From Dehalococcoidia bacterium UBA2160 (GTDB lineage Bacteria > Chloroflexota > Dehalococcoidia > Lucifugimonadales > UBA1123): a stretch of DNA of 26,377 nt. Below, piece by piece: positions 1-8,049 of this stretch (its first letter is position 1; every line of letters starts with the position of its first letter). The DNA is taken from contig DCWO01000042.1 of the NCBI GenBank assembly GCA_002328865.1, positions 1 to 26,377 of the forward strand, given 5' to 3'. Below the pieces are notes generated by a model that saw nothing but the letters and a program-made list of their open reading frames with translations, was not told the DNA's origin and made no database searches. The position numbers and the translations under genes were made by a program.

Positions 1-12
1 CATTTTCGCTGA

Positions 13-168
13 CGGTCTACAGGCGCCCTACTGGCGGTAGCTGGCGGCGTTTCCTTCGTTTTGGGGATGGGAGTCTCGTTGCTGACCGGAGCTCCAAAAC
101 CATCGCCGGCTCCATCGGAAACATCTGAAGCCTTCCAATTGGCTGAAAACGAAGGAGTGGGTCCTTAG
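13..168 (+). CDS. Tail of an unidentified membrane protein, 5' end unclear
   Basis: Reading frame 1 is open from base 13 to a TAG at 166-168 and ends seven bases before the SCO1 gene. The peptide has one hydrophobic stretch (roughly bases 31-100) followed by a Pro/Ser/Glu-rich tail, which looks like a membrane anchor with a short exposed end. The same frame has a TGA at 10-12, so it does not simply continue from outside the window. Inside, only CTG (31), TTG (61) and ATG (67) could act as starts, and none has a clear ribosome binding site. Another frame closes at 38-40 and may be the true end of the upstream gene. I do not recognise the family. Its place next to a SCO gene would fit copper or oxidase biogenesis, but that is context only. 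Confidence 0.3.
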   Translation, partial: RSTGALLAVAGGVSFVLGMGVSLLTGAPKPSPAPSETSEAFQLAENEGVGP

Positions 169-174
169 CGCGTA

Positions 175-972
175 ATGGCGAAGAAAGGCGTCAAGATAGT
201 GTATTGGCTTCTCGCCGGGAACCGATTCCTCGTGGTCATTGCCGGGGTGGCGATCGCAATTAGCATCTTCCTCGGAGGATGTTCGAACGCCAGAGTCGGG
301 TCTCTCGCCTCGGACTTCGAGTTGACTGACCAGCGCGGGCAGACGGTGAGCCTCGAAGACCTATCTGGCAGGCCAGTCGTTTTGACCTTCGTCTATACCC
401 ATTGCCCGGACGTGTGTCCCCTTTACTTGTCCAGGATCAGACAAGCACTAGCAGGTTTGGAGATACCCGACAAGGGCATCTCAGTTATTGTGGTCACAGT
501 CGACCCGGAGAGGGACACCGTTGAGCACCTCGAACGTTTCGCCGGTTCCTGGCCCGCCAATTGGCACTTTCTTACCGGGCGTTCCGCCAAGGTTGCGCGA
601 GTGTGGAGCGACTACGGCATCCACGTGGAAAGGGATGGAGTTGGCGCGCTGTACGCCGCCGCCAATGGCTACGGCGTTGTCCATACTGGCAAGGTGGTGG
701 TTCTCGACCGAGACAGCTACATCGCTACTGAGCTGGTCGGCAATTGGAGCACAACACAACTCGGCGACGTCGTCGGGCAGGTGCTGGTTGGGAAGAAGGT
801 CGTTCAGAGAACAGGTCCCCTTGAAATTTTTGCGCGGCTCTTGGAACGTTGTGGGGATTTTGCATCGGCTCATCCCTGGGCTTTCATCGGCCTCATGTTC
901 CTCATCATGCTTCCCGGCTTGGTCTTGCCTGCATTTCTCCTTCGCACCTTCTTGAGAACCAAACAGGGGTGA
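175..972 (+). CDS. SCO1/SenC-family copper chaperone, membrane-anchored lipoprotein
   Basis: This is a thioredoxin-fold SCO protein, a family that delivers copper to the CuA site of cytochrome c oxidase or acts as a thiol-disulfide reductase outside the membrane. Residues 17-33 are hydrophobic and end in a lipobox-like LGGC (Cys36). The metal-binding CxxxC is Cys77 and Cys81 in the THCPDVCP motif, and the third ligand is His170 in VVHTGK. The TVDPERD segment near 108-114 is typical of the family. Unusually there is an added C-terminal membrane helix at about 235-257, so the domain may be anchored at both ends. The ATG at 175 has only a distant purine-rich stretch (GGAG near 154). No oxidase gene is visible in the window, so the partner is unknown. 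The family call is secure; the specific role is inferred. Confidence 0.93.
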   Translation: MAKKGVKIVYWLLAGNRFLVVIAGVAIAISIFLGGCSNARVGSLASDFELTDQRGQTVSLEDLSGRPVVLTFVYTHCPDVCPLYLSRIRQALAGLEIPDKGISVIVVTVDPERDTVEHLERFAGSWPANWHFLTGRSAKVARVWSDYGIHVERDGVGALYAAANGYGVVHTGKVVVLDRDSYIATELVGNWSTTQLGDVVGQVLVGKKVVQRTGPLEIFARLLERCGDFASAHPWAFIGLMFLIMLPGLVLPAFLLRTFLRTKQG

Positions 973-1226
973 CCTGGGTTGAAGAGCGCTTCATGCAACA
1001 TGGCACTAAGCAGCGTAGGTGACAGAACTCAGATCAAAACATCCATCAGCATCCGAGATAACGTCACAGTCAAGAAGAACAATGCGGTCGCGGCCGGTGA
1101 AACAATCCCTGACAGGGCGACAGTGCGGTAACAGGTACAGCCGTGGCCACGCCTCTCGTCGGTTGGCGAGCGATCTACTTCGGTTCTGATCGGAATCGCA
1201 TTCAGGCCAGGTGTCAAATCAAGATG

Positions 1227-2657
1227 CTATGACCCGAGGAATGTCGCAGCCGCGTCGTCGAGCACCTGTGGCCTTAGCGACGGGGCCTGACCGGGGCACA
1301 GCGTCGCAGATTGATAGCGAGCGTAGGCGTCCAGTTCGAGGCCGCGATAGTCGGCGTGATCGACCTTTGCGGCGAGCAGCTCGACCAACCCCACATCCGA
1401 TCGGGTCGACAGGGCGCTCAAGGCTTCGAGTCCGCTCACGTGGGCGAGTTGGATATCCGCGTCCATCGGCGGTTGTCCCTGTGCTTCGAGCACCTCGTTG
1501 ACGACGCTTTGTATGAACGGTCCGTTGCCCAGATAGAAGTCTTCGACCGCCACGACGAGGCCGATGACGCGCTTCGCGTCGGAGGCAGCGATTGCCTCAC
1601 GCACGCGCTTCACGCAGTCGGCCACGCCGCCGGATCTCGCGAGGTCTGCGCGCAGATGCTCGCGGTCGCCTGTCGACCGGCTCAATGCGCCGAACGGGCG
1701 CGTGATGCATCCGATGACGAGCGTCGCATCTGCGCCGTTGACATGCCAAGCCCCACGGTCGGAAAGTTGCCTCACATCGGTTTGACCTGTCAGCAATTTG
1801 CCGACGTAAACCGAAAAGGAATTAGCCACCAACCGTATGAATCCACCGCGGTCGAGCTCGATCAGGTCGTAGTACAAGCCGTGTGTGATTCGCCGAAGGA
1901 GGTAGCTGAGAATCGGCGTCAGGTACTTGCCGTCGGGCAGCTTCAAGATCGGATACTTGCGGAACGGGTTGATGTTGTACGGCTCGAAGTGGGGATGGCT
2001 GCCGGAGGGGACGCCCAGCATCGACCGGAACGTGGCGTAGTCGCAGGCCATGATCGCCAGAAAGCTCTCGACCTGCTTCGCGTCGATGCCGTCGTCGCCG
2101 ATATGGGTCGCCAGACTGGCGGCGTCGAACGACTCGCCAGGGTGTTCCAGACACCACCCCCAGAGCGCGTGCCCGATCGTCCACACTTGGTCGATCGTGA
2201 TCCCGTAAGCCTCTTCGTACGCCGCCTCGAAGTCGAACCTAGCAGTTTCCTGCTGCGTCGGAGCGATCTGTCGATACAGCGCCAGTGAGCGCGGGACGTA
2301 GCCGTCCGCCTCTCCGTCCGGGAGTTGCTGGTACGCCGCACGGTGCGCCATCGACCACGCACTGTCAGACACCTGCACCCCGAAGGCCATATCCGGCGAC
2401 AGTATGACGCTGCTCGCCAGCTCGCAGCACAACTCCAACTCCTGAAGCGAGAGCGGCCCGCCACGGCCATCGCCTTCCGGCTCGCGTTCGAGTAGGAAAC
2501 GCACGACTGCCGCGAGTTGATGATCGGGCAACGTTCCGTGACTCGCAGCCTGTGCTATGAGCGTAAGCGTGCCATGTACATCGCGGCGCCGCAGCAAGTC
2601 GCTCAGGAGCGATCCTGGATCGGCATCGAGGTGGGATTGGGGTTCGTTTGCGGTCAT
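1227..2657 (-). CDS. Hypothetical protein with a possible degenerate PD-(D/E)XK nuclease-like core
   Basis: I cannot name this protein. The frame opens at 2696, but the ATG at 2655-2657 has GGTGA four bases upstream and the earlier ATG has no ribosome binding site, so I prefer 476 residues. The N-terminal half is helical and rich in acidic residues. The middle has the pattern INPFRKYPILKLPDGKYL (242-259 of the long form), then LLRRITHGLYYDL, then an aromatic segment ending in YVGKLL. In proteins I recall with this layout, a restriction-like core with D...ExK follows. Here that stretch reads GADATLVIGCITRPF (321-335), which keeps an Asp but lacks the Glu and Lys. The fold assignment is an inference from pattern memory. 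The gene converges on the SCO gene and lies 185 bases or more downstream of the minus-strand dehydrogenase. Confidence 0.6.
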   Translation of the reverse strand: MTANEPQSHLDADPGSLLSDLLRRRDVHGTLTLIAQAASHGTLPDHQLAAVVRFLLEREPEGDGRGGPLSLQELELCCELASSVILSPDMAFGVQVSDSAWSMAHRAAYQQLPDGEADGYVPRSLALYRQIAPTQQETARFDFEAAYEEAYGITIDQVWTIGHALWGWCLEHPGESFDAASLATHIGDDGIDAKQVESFLAIMACDYATFRSMLGVPSGSHPHFEPYNINPFRKYPILKLPDGKYLTPILSYLLRRITHGLYYDLIELDRGGFIRLVANSFSVYVGKLLTGQTDVRQLSDRGAWHVNGADATLVIGCITRPFGALSRSTGDREHLRADLARSGGVADCVKRVREAIAASDAKRVIGLVVAVEDFYLGNGPFIQSVVNEVLEAQGQPPMDADIQLAHVSGLEALSALSTRSDVGLVELLAAKVDHADYRGLELDAYARYQSATLCPGQAPSLRPQVLDDAAATFLGS

Positions 2658-2785
2658 TGGTTCACCATCCACGATGATGCGATGAGTGTTCGGCATGCGG
2701 TCGCCAGGGAGGCGACGTTCACAAGGCAGTTTACATCAGAGCCCCGAGGAGCAGGCATGCCGTGCACATCGCGCTGCGGCTTAAA

Positions 2786-2857
2786 CTGTCGAGCCGGTAC
2801 GACAGGTCCCGACAAAGCCGGGACCCCGGTGCGTCGGGGAGCTCAATAAACGGCTCC
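2786..2857. repeat. Four consecutive short inverted repeats (hairpin cluster)
   Basis: Four potential hairpins lie in the gap between the two minus-strand genes: CTGTCG/CGACAG (2786-2791, 2800-2805); GGTCCCG/CGGGACC (2805-2811, 2819-2825); CCCCG/CGGGG (2824-2828, 2835-2839); GGAGC/GCTCC (2838-2842, 2853-2857). Neighbouring arms overlap by one to two bases, so they may be alternative folds. They lie just beyond the 3' end of the dehydrogenase gene and could form a terminator or mRNA-stabilising structure. No T-run follows on either strand. Confidence 0.5.
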
Positions 2858-2881
2858 ACGAGGTAGAGGCGTTGGATGGCT

Positions 2882-3880
2882 TCAACGATTCGCCGCCGCC
2901 TTTGGATTCAGGCAAGACGGCATCGCTGTGCCTGCCAACGCTCCAACGACATTTTGAACCGTGAGCTCCCCCATCTTCTTGACCGTGGACGAACTCGCGC
3001 TGGCGATATGAGGAGATATCACCACGTTTGGAAGCGTCAGCAACGGATCGCCGATCGGGATGGGCTCAGGGTCGGTCACGTCCAATGCGGCTCCCGCGAT
3101 CTTACCCGTCTTCACAGCTTCATACAGCGCGACGGGATCGACAGTGGGACCTCGTGTTGTGTTGATGAGGAACGAGTGGGGCTGCATCAAATCGAGTTCG
3201 CGCCTGCCGATGATGCGCTCAGTATCGGCAGTCAGAGGGACGTGCAAGGATACGAAGTCCGATTCACCCAGCAATCCGTCCATGTCAGGTCTCCACTCGA
3301 CGCCGAGCCGATCCTCCACTTCTGGTTTCCGGCTTCGGGAGTGGTAGAGAACTCTCATGTCGAATGCTTGAGCTCGCCGAGCCACGGCAGTCCCGATGAG
3401 CCCCATGCCTATGATCCCCAACGTGGCGCCGTGAACGTCCGTGCCCAGGTACGGTATCTGATCGAAGACCTTCCATTCACCCGCACGTATCCGCCTGTCG
3501 CCAAACGCGATGTTTCTCGCGACCGACAGCATCAGCCCGAAAGTGAAGTCAGCGCATGACTCGTGCAACACGCCCGGCGTATTCGAAACCAGGACTCCGT
3601 GTTTCGTAGCCTCGCCAATGTCGATGTTGTCCATTCCCACAGCCCGGTTGGCCACGACCTTGAGTCTTGGAGCTTGGTCCAGCAATTCTTTGTCGACCTG
3701 GTCTGTTATCTCCGTAATCATGCCATCGCTTTCCAGCGCTTTTCGGAGGATGACCTCTCTCGGCGGGGCTGACCGTTCGGGCCACACTTCAACTTCGACG
3801 AACTGCCTCAAGTGCGCGATGGCCTCAGGTATTATGTGCTCGCGCGTCACAAAGACTCTTTTGGTTGAAAGCTCGGACAT
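2882..3880 (-). CDS. D-2-hydroxyacid dehydrogenase (glyoxylate/hydroxypyruvate reductase type)
   Basis: This is an NAD(P)-dependent dehydrogenase that interconverts a 2-oxoacid and a D-2-hydroxyacid, most like glyoxylate or hydroxypyruvate reductase. The 332 residues match the usual family length. The Rossmann motif GMGLIG is at 158-163. The catalytic triad is visible as Arg243 in INTTRG, Glu272 in TDPEP and His291 in SPHIAS. VANRAVGMDNID (77-88) is the usual substrate-loop region. The ATG at 3878-3880 has AGGGAG four bases upstream, so the start is firm. The gene is divergent from the AraC-type regulator at 4079, a common arrangement for a regulator and its target. The exact substrate cannot be read from the sequence. 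Confidence 0.93.
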   Translation of the reverse strand: MSELSTKRVFVTREHIIPEAIAHLRQFVEVEVWPERSAPPREVILRKALESDGMITEITDQVDKELLDQAPRLKVVANRAVGMDNIDIGEATKHGVLVSNTPGVLHESCADFTFGLMLSVARNIAFGDRRIRAGEWKVFDQIPYLGTDVHGATLGIIGMGLIGTAVARRAQAFDMRVLYHSRSRKPEVEDRLGVEWRPDMDGLLGESDFVSLHVPLTADTERIIGRRELDLMQPHSFLINTTRGPTVDPVALYEAVKTGKIAGAALDVTDPEPIPIGDPLLTLPNVVISPHIASASSSTVKKMGELTVQNVVGALAGTAMPSCLNPKAAANR

Positions 3881-4020
3881 GTTACTCCCTAATCCGGTGG
3901 GTTCGGTCAGATCGTATCGAAAGGCAATTCATCACCAGGCAGCGCTCATGCGCCGCTCGACCAGGCTACATGATACATGGTCAACAACTCCGCGATCACT
4001 CAATCCCTTTCTATCGATAC

Positions 4021-4037
4021 ACGCCTGGCCCAGGCGT
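4021..4037. promoter_or_regulatory. Perfect 17-bp dyad, candidate operator
   Basis: ACGCCTGG and CCAGGCGT form 8-base arms around a single central C. The site lies in the 198-bp divergent gap, 41 bases before the AraC-type gene and about 140 bases from the dehydrogenase start. AraC proteins usually bind direct rather than inverted repeats, so this could be a site for another dimeric repressor or an RNA hairpin (five-base stem with GGCCC loop). Function is inferred only. Confidence 0.45.
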
Positions 4038-4078
4038 CCTGAGTCCAGGTAATGGCAGTGCGAATGTAAGGTTCGCGG

Positions 4079-5068
4079 ATGGGTGGTAGAATCGCGATGA
4101 CTGGTCAACTGCAGGTCACACGCCAACTGACGGAACGCCCCCCGGCAAGCCATGGAGCTATAAACATCACCGACATCAACATCCGCACCTTGTTCCGAAC
4201 CGAGGTCCTCTCCATCCAGGACGTGCGCTGCCTGGGTTCGGTCGTCGGGCGGAGCGATGAGGAGTGGCCAGCCGGATACGAGATCGTCTTTCCGCGCGCC
4301 GGGACATTCGTGAGACACGGCGCCGACGGCGTTCACGTCGCTGACGCAACCCAGGTGCTCTTCTTCCACCCAGGGCAGTCGTACGAGATCGCTCATCCGG
4401 TTCACGGCGGCGACAGGTGCACGGTGTTCGAGCTATCGAGATCGGTCCTGGTCGAGGTGTTGGGCTCGCACGATCCCGACGTCGATGAACTTCAGGAGCT
4501 CCCATTCCGGACCGGCAGCGCATTGGTGGACGCCCGACAACGGCTTGCGCAGCACCGCCTGCTCAGGCTCGTCGAAGACGGCTGGCTCGGAGACCCGATC
4601 GAGTTGGAAGAGTCAGTTCTGAAGCACATCGATCTCGCGGTCACAAATGCATACGCCCGAGACGGCCGCGCCATCGGCGAGGCGAAACGTGAGACTCGTC
4701 ACGCTCACGCGGAGCTCGCCAGCGACGTGAAACTCTACCTGGGCGAACGGATGGCCGACCGGATCAGGCTCTCGGAAGTGGCCAGCGCGGTGGGCAGCTC
4801 GCCTTACCACATGTGCAGGATCTTCAAGCGTCAGGCAGGGTTGCCAATACATCGGTACCTGCGCCGCCTTCGGTTGCTGCATGCGCTGGATCGACTGTCG
4901 GACGACCCAAACGAACTGCTGACGCGGACGGCCCTCGACGTCGGATTTTCGAGCCACGCCCACATGTCCACGGCATTCCGAGCCGAATTCGGCACGACCT
5001 TCGCGGAGGTCAGACGGGGCATGACCGGCCGCCGCATGCGCGAGATGCGCAAGATCGTGGAAGCGTAG
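4079..5068 (+). CDS. AraC-family transcriptional regulator
   Basis: This is a DNA-binding transcription regulator. The N-terminal part (about 35-130) resembles the cupin-like sensing domain of AraC proteins, with GYEIVFPRAG and FFHPGQSYEI. The C-terminal AraC domain (about 213-315) has two helix-turn-helices: the first near 231-252 (LSEVASAVGSSPYHMCRIFK) and the second near 282-304, containing DVGFSSHAHMSTAFRAEFG. The ATG at 4079 has AAGG about ten bases upstream; an ATG at 4097 is an alternative that would remove six residues. The gene is divergent from the D-2-hydroxyacid dehydrogenase, which may be its target, and is followed about 200 bases later by an MFS exporter. The effector is unknown. 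Confidence 0.92.
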   Translation: MGGRIAMTGQLQVTRQLTERPPASHGAINITDINIRTLFRTEVLSIQDVRCLGSVVGRSDEEWPAGYEIVFPRAGTFVRHGADGVHVADATQVLFFHPGQSYEIAHPVHGGDRCTVFELSRSVLVEVLGSHDPDVDELQELPFRTGSALVDARQRLAQHRLLRLVEDGWLGDPIELEESVLKHIDLAVTNAYARDGRAIGEAKRETRHAHAELASDVKLYLGERMADRIRLSEVASAVGSSPYHMCRIFKRQAGLPIHRYLRRLRLLHALDRLSDDPNELLTRTALDVGFSSHAHMSTAFRAEFGTTFAEVRRGMTGRRMREMRKIVEA

Positions 5069-5275
5069 CGCACGCACCGCTGTTACGCTGGTCGGACCGA
5101 CGCCCTGCGTCTCGCGATGTTGAATCGCTTTCGCTAGCACGGGCGTCCACTCCACGGTTAGGCGCCACGCATCTCTTCGATAGACTTCAGTCTGGACCAC
5201 TACCGTCAGGTATTCCGCTACCGGGCGTTCCGGCTGTTTTGGTCCGGGTTCGCCCTGTCCGTCGCCGGCGACGCC

Positions 5276-6400
5276 ATGACCAGGGTCGTGCTTACCTGGT
5301 ACGTTTGGGAAGCCACCGGCTCTTCGCGCGCGCTGGGATTGCTCGCGTTCCTCTACACCGGACCGATCATTGTCTCCGGACTTTTCGCCGGCGCGCTGCT
5401 AGACCGATTCGACCGACGACGCGTGATGATCGTCGACAGCGTCGTCAGAGGGGCGGCCGTTGCGGCGATTCCTCTACTCCACGCTCTCGGATCGCTGGAG
5501 GTTTGGCACGTCTACGTCGTCGCGGCCATCTACGCCAGTCTGATGATGGTCTCGTTGGCCGGAGCGCCCACCATGATACCCAGCCTGGTCCCGGAGCGAC
5601 ACCTCTCGACCGCAAACGCGTTGGAGACGATCGCTTACACGCTGAGCGGCGTTCTCGGTCCGCCCATCGCCGGGTTGCTCATCGCAAAGATCGGCGCTCC
5701 GAACGTCGTGATCATCGATGCGATAACGTACCTGGCCTTCGCCGCGGCGCTATTGGGCATGGGGCATCACGACGTTGCTGCCGCCACGCCGACCAGGACC
5801 CGAAACGACAAAGGGATTCGCGACGTACTGCGGCTTGTGGCCGGCAACAAGATACTGCTGTCGACAACGATCATGTACATGTCGGCAAACATCGCGATGG
5901 GCATGATGTTCGTATGGCTTCCCATCTACTCTGACCAAGGGCTCGGAGGTGGCGCCGGTTTGTTCGGAATGCTGCTCGGGCTTCTGGCAATCGGCGAGGT
6001 CGTCAGTTCCTTGCTGGCGGGCAGCATGTCGTTCAGACTTGCCCTCGGCTCTCTGATCTGCATCGTTATGTTGCTGTCCGGGCTATCGGTGGCCATCCTG
6101 CTGCTCGGCGAAAAGGTCTGGATTGCGGCAATCGGCATGACCTTGTTCGGGTTCTTCAGCGCTCCCCTCACCATCTGGGCGCAAACCCTGCGGATGAAGA
6201 TCATTCCACCCGACATGATGGGGCGCACGTTCGCGCTGTTGCGGATGTCGATGCAGGGGACCAATCCGTTGGGGGGCATCGTTGCAGGCGCGGCCCTTGC
6301 GGTCGTGAGCGTCCCGGTCATGATCGGCCTGTCGGTTGTGTTCGTGGCGCTGCCCGGGGCGTTCGGGTACAAGGTCAAGGAGCTGCGATCGGCGCGCTAG
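5276..6400 (+). CDS. MFS transporter (MFS_3 / enterobactin-exporter-like)
   Basis: This is a multi-helix major facilitator protein, probably an efflux permease. The signature loop after helix 2 reads GALLDRFDRRRVM, and about ten to eleven hydrophobic helices follow. The only usual start codon is the ATG at 5276, but the same frame is open back to the TAG at 5159-5161. The upstream codons read YRAFRLFWSGFALSVAGDA, which is clearly the start of helix 1 of this family. The true start is therefore probably upstream at a rare codon (CTG at 5192, ATA at 5180), or the start has been lost. With ATG 5276 the first helix would be cut. The gene follows the AraC-type regulator on the same strand, and its substrate cannot be told. 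Confidence 0.88.
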   Translation: MTRVVLTWYVWEATGSSRALGLLAFLYTGPIIVSGLFAGALLDRFDRRRVMIVDSVVRGAAVAAIPLLHALGSLEVWHVYVVAAIYASLMMVSLAGAPTMIPSLVPERHLSTANALETIAYTLSGVLGPPIAGLLIAKIGAPNVVIIDAITYLAFAAALLGMGHHDVAAATPTRTRNDKGIRDVLRLVAGNKILLSTTIMYMSANIAMGMMFVWLPIYSDQGLGGGAGLFGMLLGLLAIGEVVSSLLAGSMSFRLALGSLICIVMLLSGLSVAILLLGEKVWIAAIGMTLFGFFSAPLTIWAQTLRMKIIPPDMMGRTFALLRMSMQGTNPLGGIVAGAALAVVSVPVMIGLSVVFVALPGAFGYKVKELRSAR

Positions 6401-6429
6401 GCCGGACCAGCTCCTGATTCCTGACCGGA

Positions 6430-6487
6430 TGTTCGGCAGAACACGGACCGGCGCCCGGCTAGAATATCGCTATTCCCTCACGTTTTT
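6430..6487 (+). terminator. Weak hairpins plus T-run after the MFS gene
   Basis: Two short perfect hairpins follow the MFS stop: TGTTC/GAACA around GGCA (6430-6434, 6439-6443) and GAATA/TATTC around TCGC (6462-6466, 6471-6475). A five-T run lies at 6483-6487, eight bases past the second. The stems are only five pairs long, so termination is possible but not strong. The rest of the gap up to the transhydrogenase has no clear promoter, although the stretch at 6515-6535 is AT-rich. Confidence 0.3.
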
Positions 6488-6589
6488 GTTCCGCAAAGTT
6501 ACGACCGCGTTCGCGAATTATGTTAAAGTCTCTGTCGGAATGTTCGCCATACGCCAACGCCGAGAACAGATAGGTTGCATCTCGTGACG

Positions 6590-7768
6590 ATGAACGTCGG
6601 AGTTCCTCGCGAAACTTACCCGGACGAGCGACGCGTCGCTTTGGCGCCGGTAGGCGTGTCCGCGCTTGCCAAGGCAGGAGCGAGCGTCGTCGTGGAGCAC
6701 GACGCCGGACAACAGGCTGGATTTCCGGACAGTCTGTACGAGGCTCACGGCGCGACGATCGCATCCGACCGAGCACAGATTTTCACGACCGCCAACGTGA
6801 TTTTGCAGGTGCGCGGGCTCGGCGCCAATCCGGATGCCGGCCAGGCCGATCTCGAACTGTTCCAATCAGGCCAGATTGTGCTCGGGCTCCTGGATCCTCT
6901 GGGCGCCCCTGAAGCGGCGCAAGAGTTGGCCGGCAGGAACGTCACTTCGTTCGCCCTCGAGTTGCTGCCTCGCGTCAGCCGCGCTCAGCCCATGGACGTC
7001 CTGTCGGCGATGGCCACGATTGCAGGCTACAAAGCCGTCCTCATGGCCGCCGACACACTTCCCAGGATGTTCCCGATGATGATCACGGCCGCGGGCACGA
7101 TCACCCCCGCCAGGGTGTTGATCGTGGGAGCTGGCGTGGCGGGACTCCAGGCGATCGCTTCGGCAAGACGGCTCGGCGCCGTGGTACAGGCGTATGATGT
7201 CCGGCCAGCCGTCAAAGAACAGGTGGAAAGCCTGGGAGCAAGGTTCGTCGAGCTTGAACTCGACACTGAAGAGTCCGAAACCGAGGGCGGCTACGCCCAG
7301 GCAATGGGCGAGGAGTTCTACCGCCGGCAACGTGAGTTGATGGGACGCGTCGTCGCCGAAAGCGATGTGGTGATCACGACCGCGGCGGTCCCGGGCGGGA
7401 AGGCCCCGATCCTGCTGACCGAGGAGATGGTCAACGGCATGGACGAGGGCGCCGTCATCGTGGACCTGGCCGCTGAAAGCGGCGGCAACTGCGAACTCAC
7501 GCAGCCCGGCAAGAACGTAAACGTGAGCGGGGTCACGATCATGGGACCGGCCAACGTGGCGTCCACCATCCCGTTCCATGCCAGCCAGATGTACAGCAAG
7601 AACGTGACCGCGTTCGTTGAGAACCTGGTCAAGGACGGGGAAGTGCGGATGGACCTCGACGACCCGATCATCCACGACGCGCTCTTGACGCACGAGGGAC
7701 AGGTGTTCAACGCCCGCGTCCGCGAGCGGCTGGGCCTGACGGCATCCGATGAAGGGAGCAACGCCTGA
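6590..7768 (+). CDS. pntAA: NAD(P) transhydrogenase subunit alpha part 1 (NAD-binding domain I)
   Basis: This is the soluble NAD(H)-binding domain I of proton-translocating transhydrogenase, which passes hydride from NADH to NADP+ using the proton gradient. The start matches the family pattern (MNVGVPRE, then DERRVAL). The signature SRAQPMDVLSAMA and GYKAV lie near 130-147. The nucleotide fold GAGVAG is near 180-185, and TTAAVPGGKAP and DLAAESGGNCE are conserved family segments. The ATG at 6590 fits homologues; a GTG at 6584 (AGG nine bases upstream) and a TTG at 6575 are alternatives. At about 392 residues it is domain I only, as in organisms with a split alpha subunit. Its TGA overlaps the next ATG by one base (TGATG), so pntAB is translationally coupled. 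Confidence 0.95.
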   Translation: MNVGVPRETYPDERRVALAPVGVSALAKAGASVVVEHDAGQQAGFPDSLYEAHGATIASDRAQIFTTANVILQVRGLGANPDAGQADLELFQSGQIVLGLLDPLGAPEAAQELAGRNVTSFALELLPRVSRAQPMDVLSAMATIAGYKAVLMAADTLPRMFPMMITAAGTITPARVLIVGAGVAGLQAIASARRLGAVVQAYDVRPAVKEQVESLGARFVELELDTEESETEGGYAQAMGEEFYRRQRELMGRVVAESDVVITTAAVPGGKAPILLTEEMVNGMDEGAVIVDLAAESGGNCELTQPGKNVNVSGVTIMGPANVASTIPFHASQMYSKNVTAFVENLVKDGEVRMDLDDPIIHDALLTHEGQVFNARVRERLGLTASDEGSNA

Positions 7769-8049
7769 TGGAGGTCTTCGTAGCAGCCCTGACTATCTTC
7801 CTGCTGGCCTTGTTCGTCGGCTTCGAGATTATCACCAAGGTGCCGCCTCTGCTCCACACACCGCTTATGTCCGGGGCCAACGCCATCTCGGGCATCACTC
7901 TGGTGGGCACGCTGGTGACATCCGGCCAGCAGCTCACAACGTTCACGACGATCCTGGGATTGGTCGCTGTGGCGATGGCGACGGCCAACGTGGTCGGAGG
8001 GTTCCTCGTAACCCACCGCATGCTTGGCATGTTCCACCGGAGGGACTAG
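7768..8049 (+). CDS. pntAB: NAD(P) transhydrogenase subunit alpha part 2 (membrane)
   Basis: This 93-residue protein is the small membrane part of the transhydrogenase alpha subunit. It has three hydrophobic segments (about 5-25, 38-54 and 60-80). The conserved HTPLMSGANAISGI motif (30-43) is typical of PntA domain II. The gene starts inside the pntAA stop codon, with GAAGGGAG upstream. It ends in a TAG followed at once by the pntB ATG. Splitting alpha into two proteins is common outside enterobacteria. Confidence 0.95.
   Translation: MEVFVAALTIFLLALFVGFEIITKVPPLLHTPLMSGANAISGITLVGTLVTSGQQLTTFTTILGLVAVAMATANVVGGFLVTHRMLGMFHRRD

Noticed and set aside
970..1131. SCO1 frame stays open for 52 codons past its TGA
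   Set aside because: No SECIS-like hairpin and no family resemblance after the TGA; an open stretch of this length is expected by chance in GC-rich DNA.
1311..2288. Long plus-strand frame opposite the hypothetical minus-strand gene
   Set aside because: It is rich in Arg, Val and Asp with no family pattern, while the minus-strand frame has protein-like composition and a ribosome binding site; it is a shadow.
4813..5934. Long plus-strand frame overlapping the AraC and MFS genes
   Set aside because: Its sequence is Arg/Pro-rich and lies across two clearly recognised genes in another frame.
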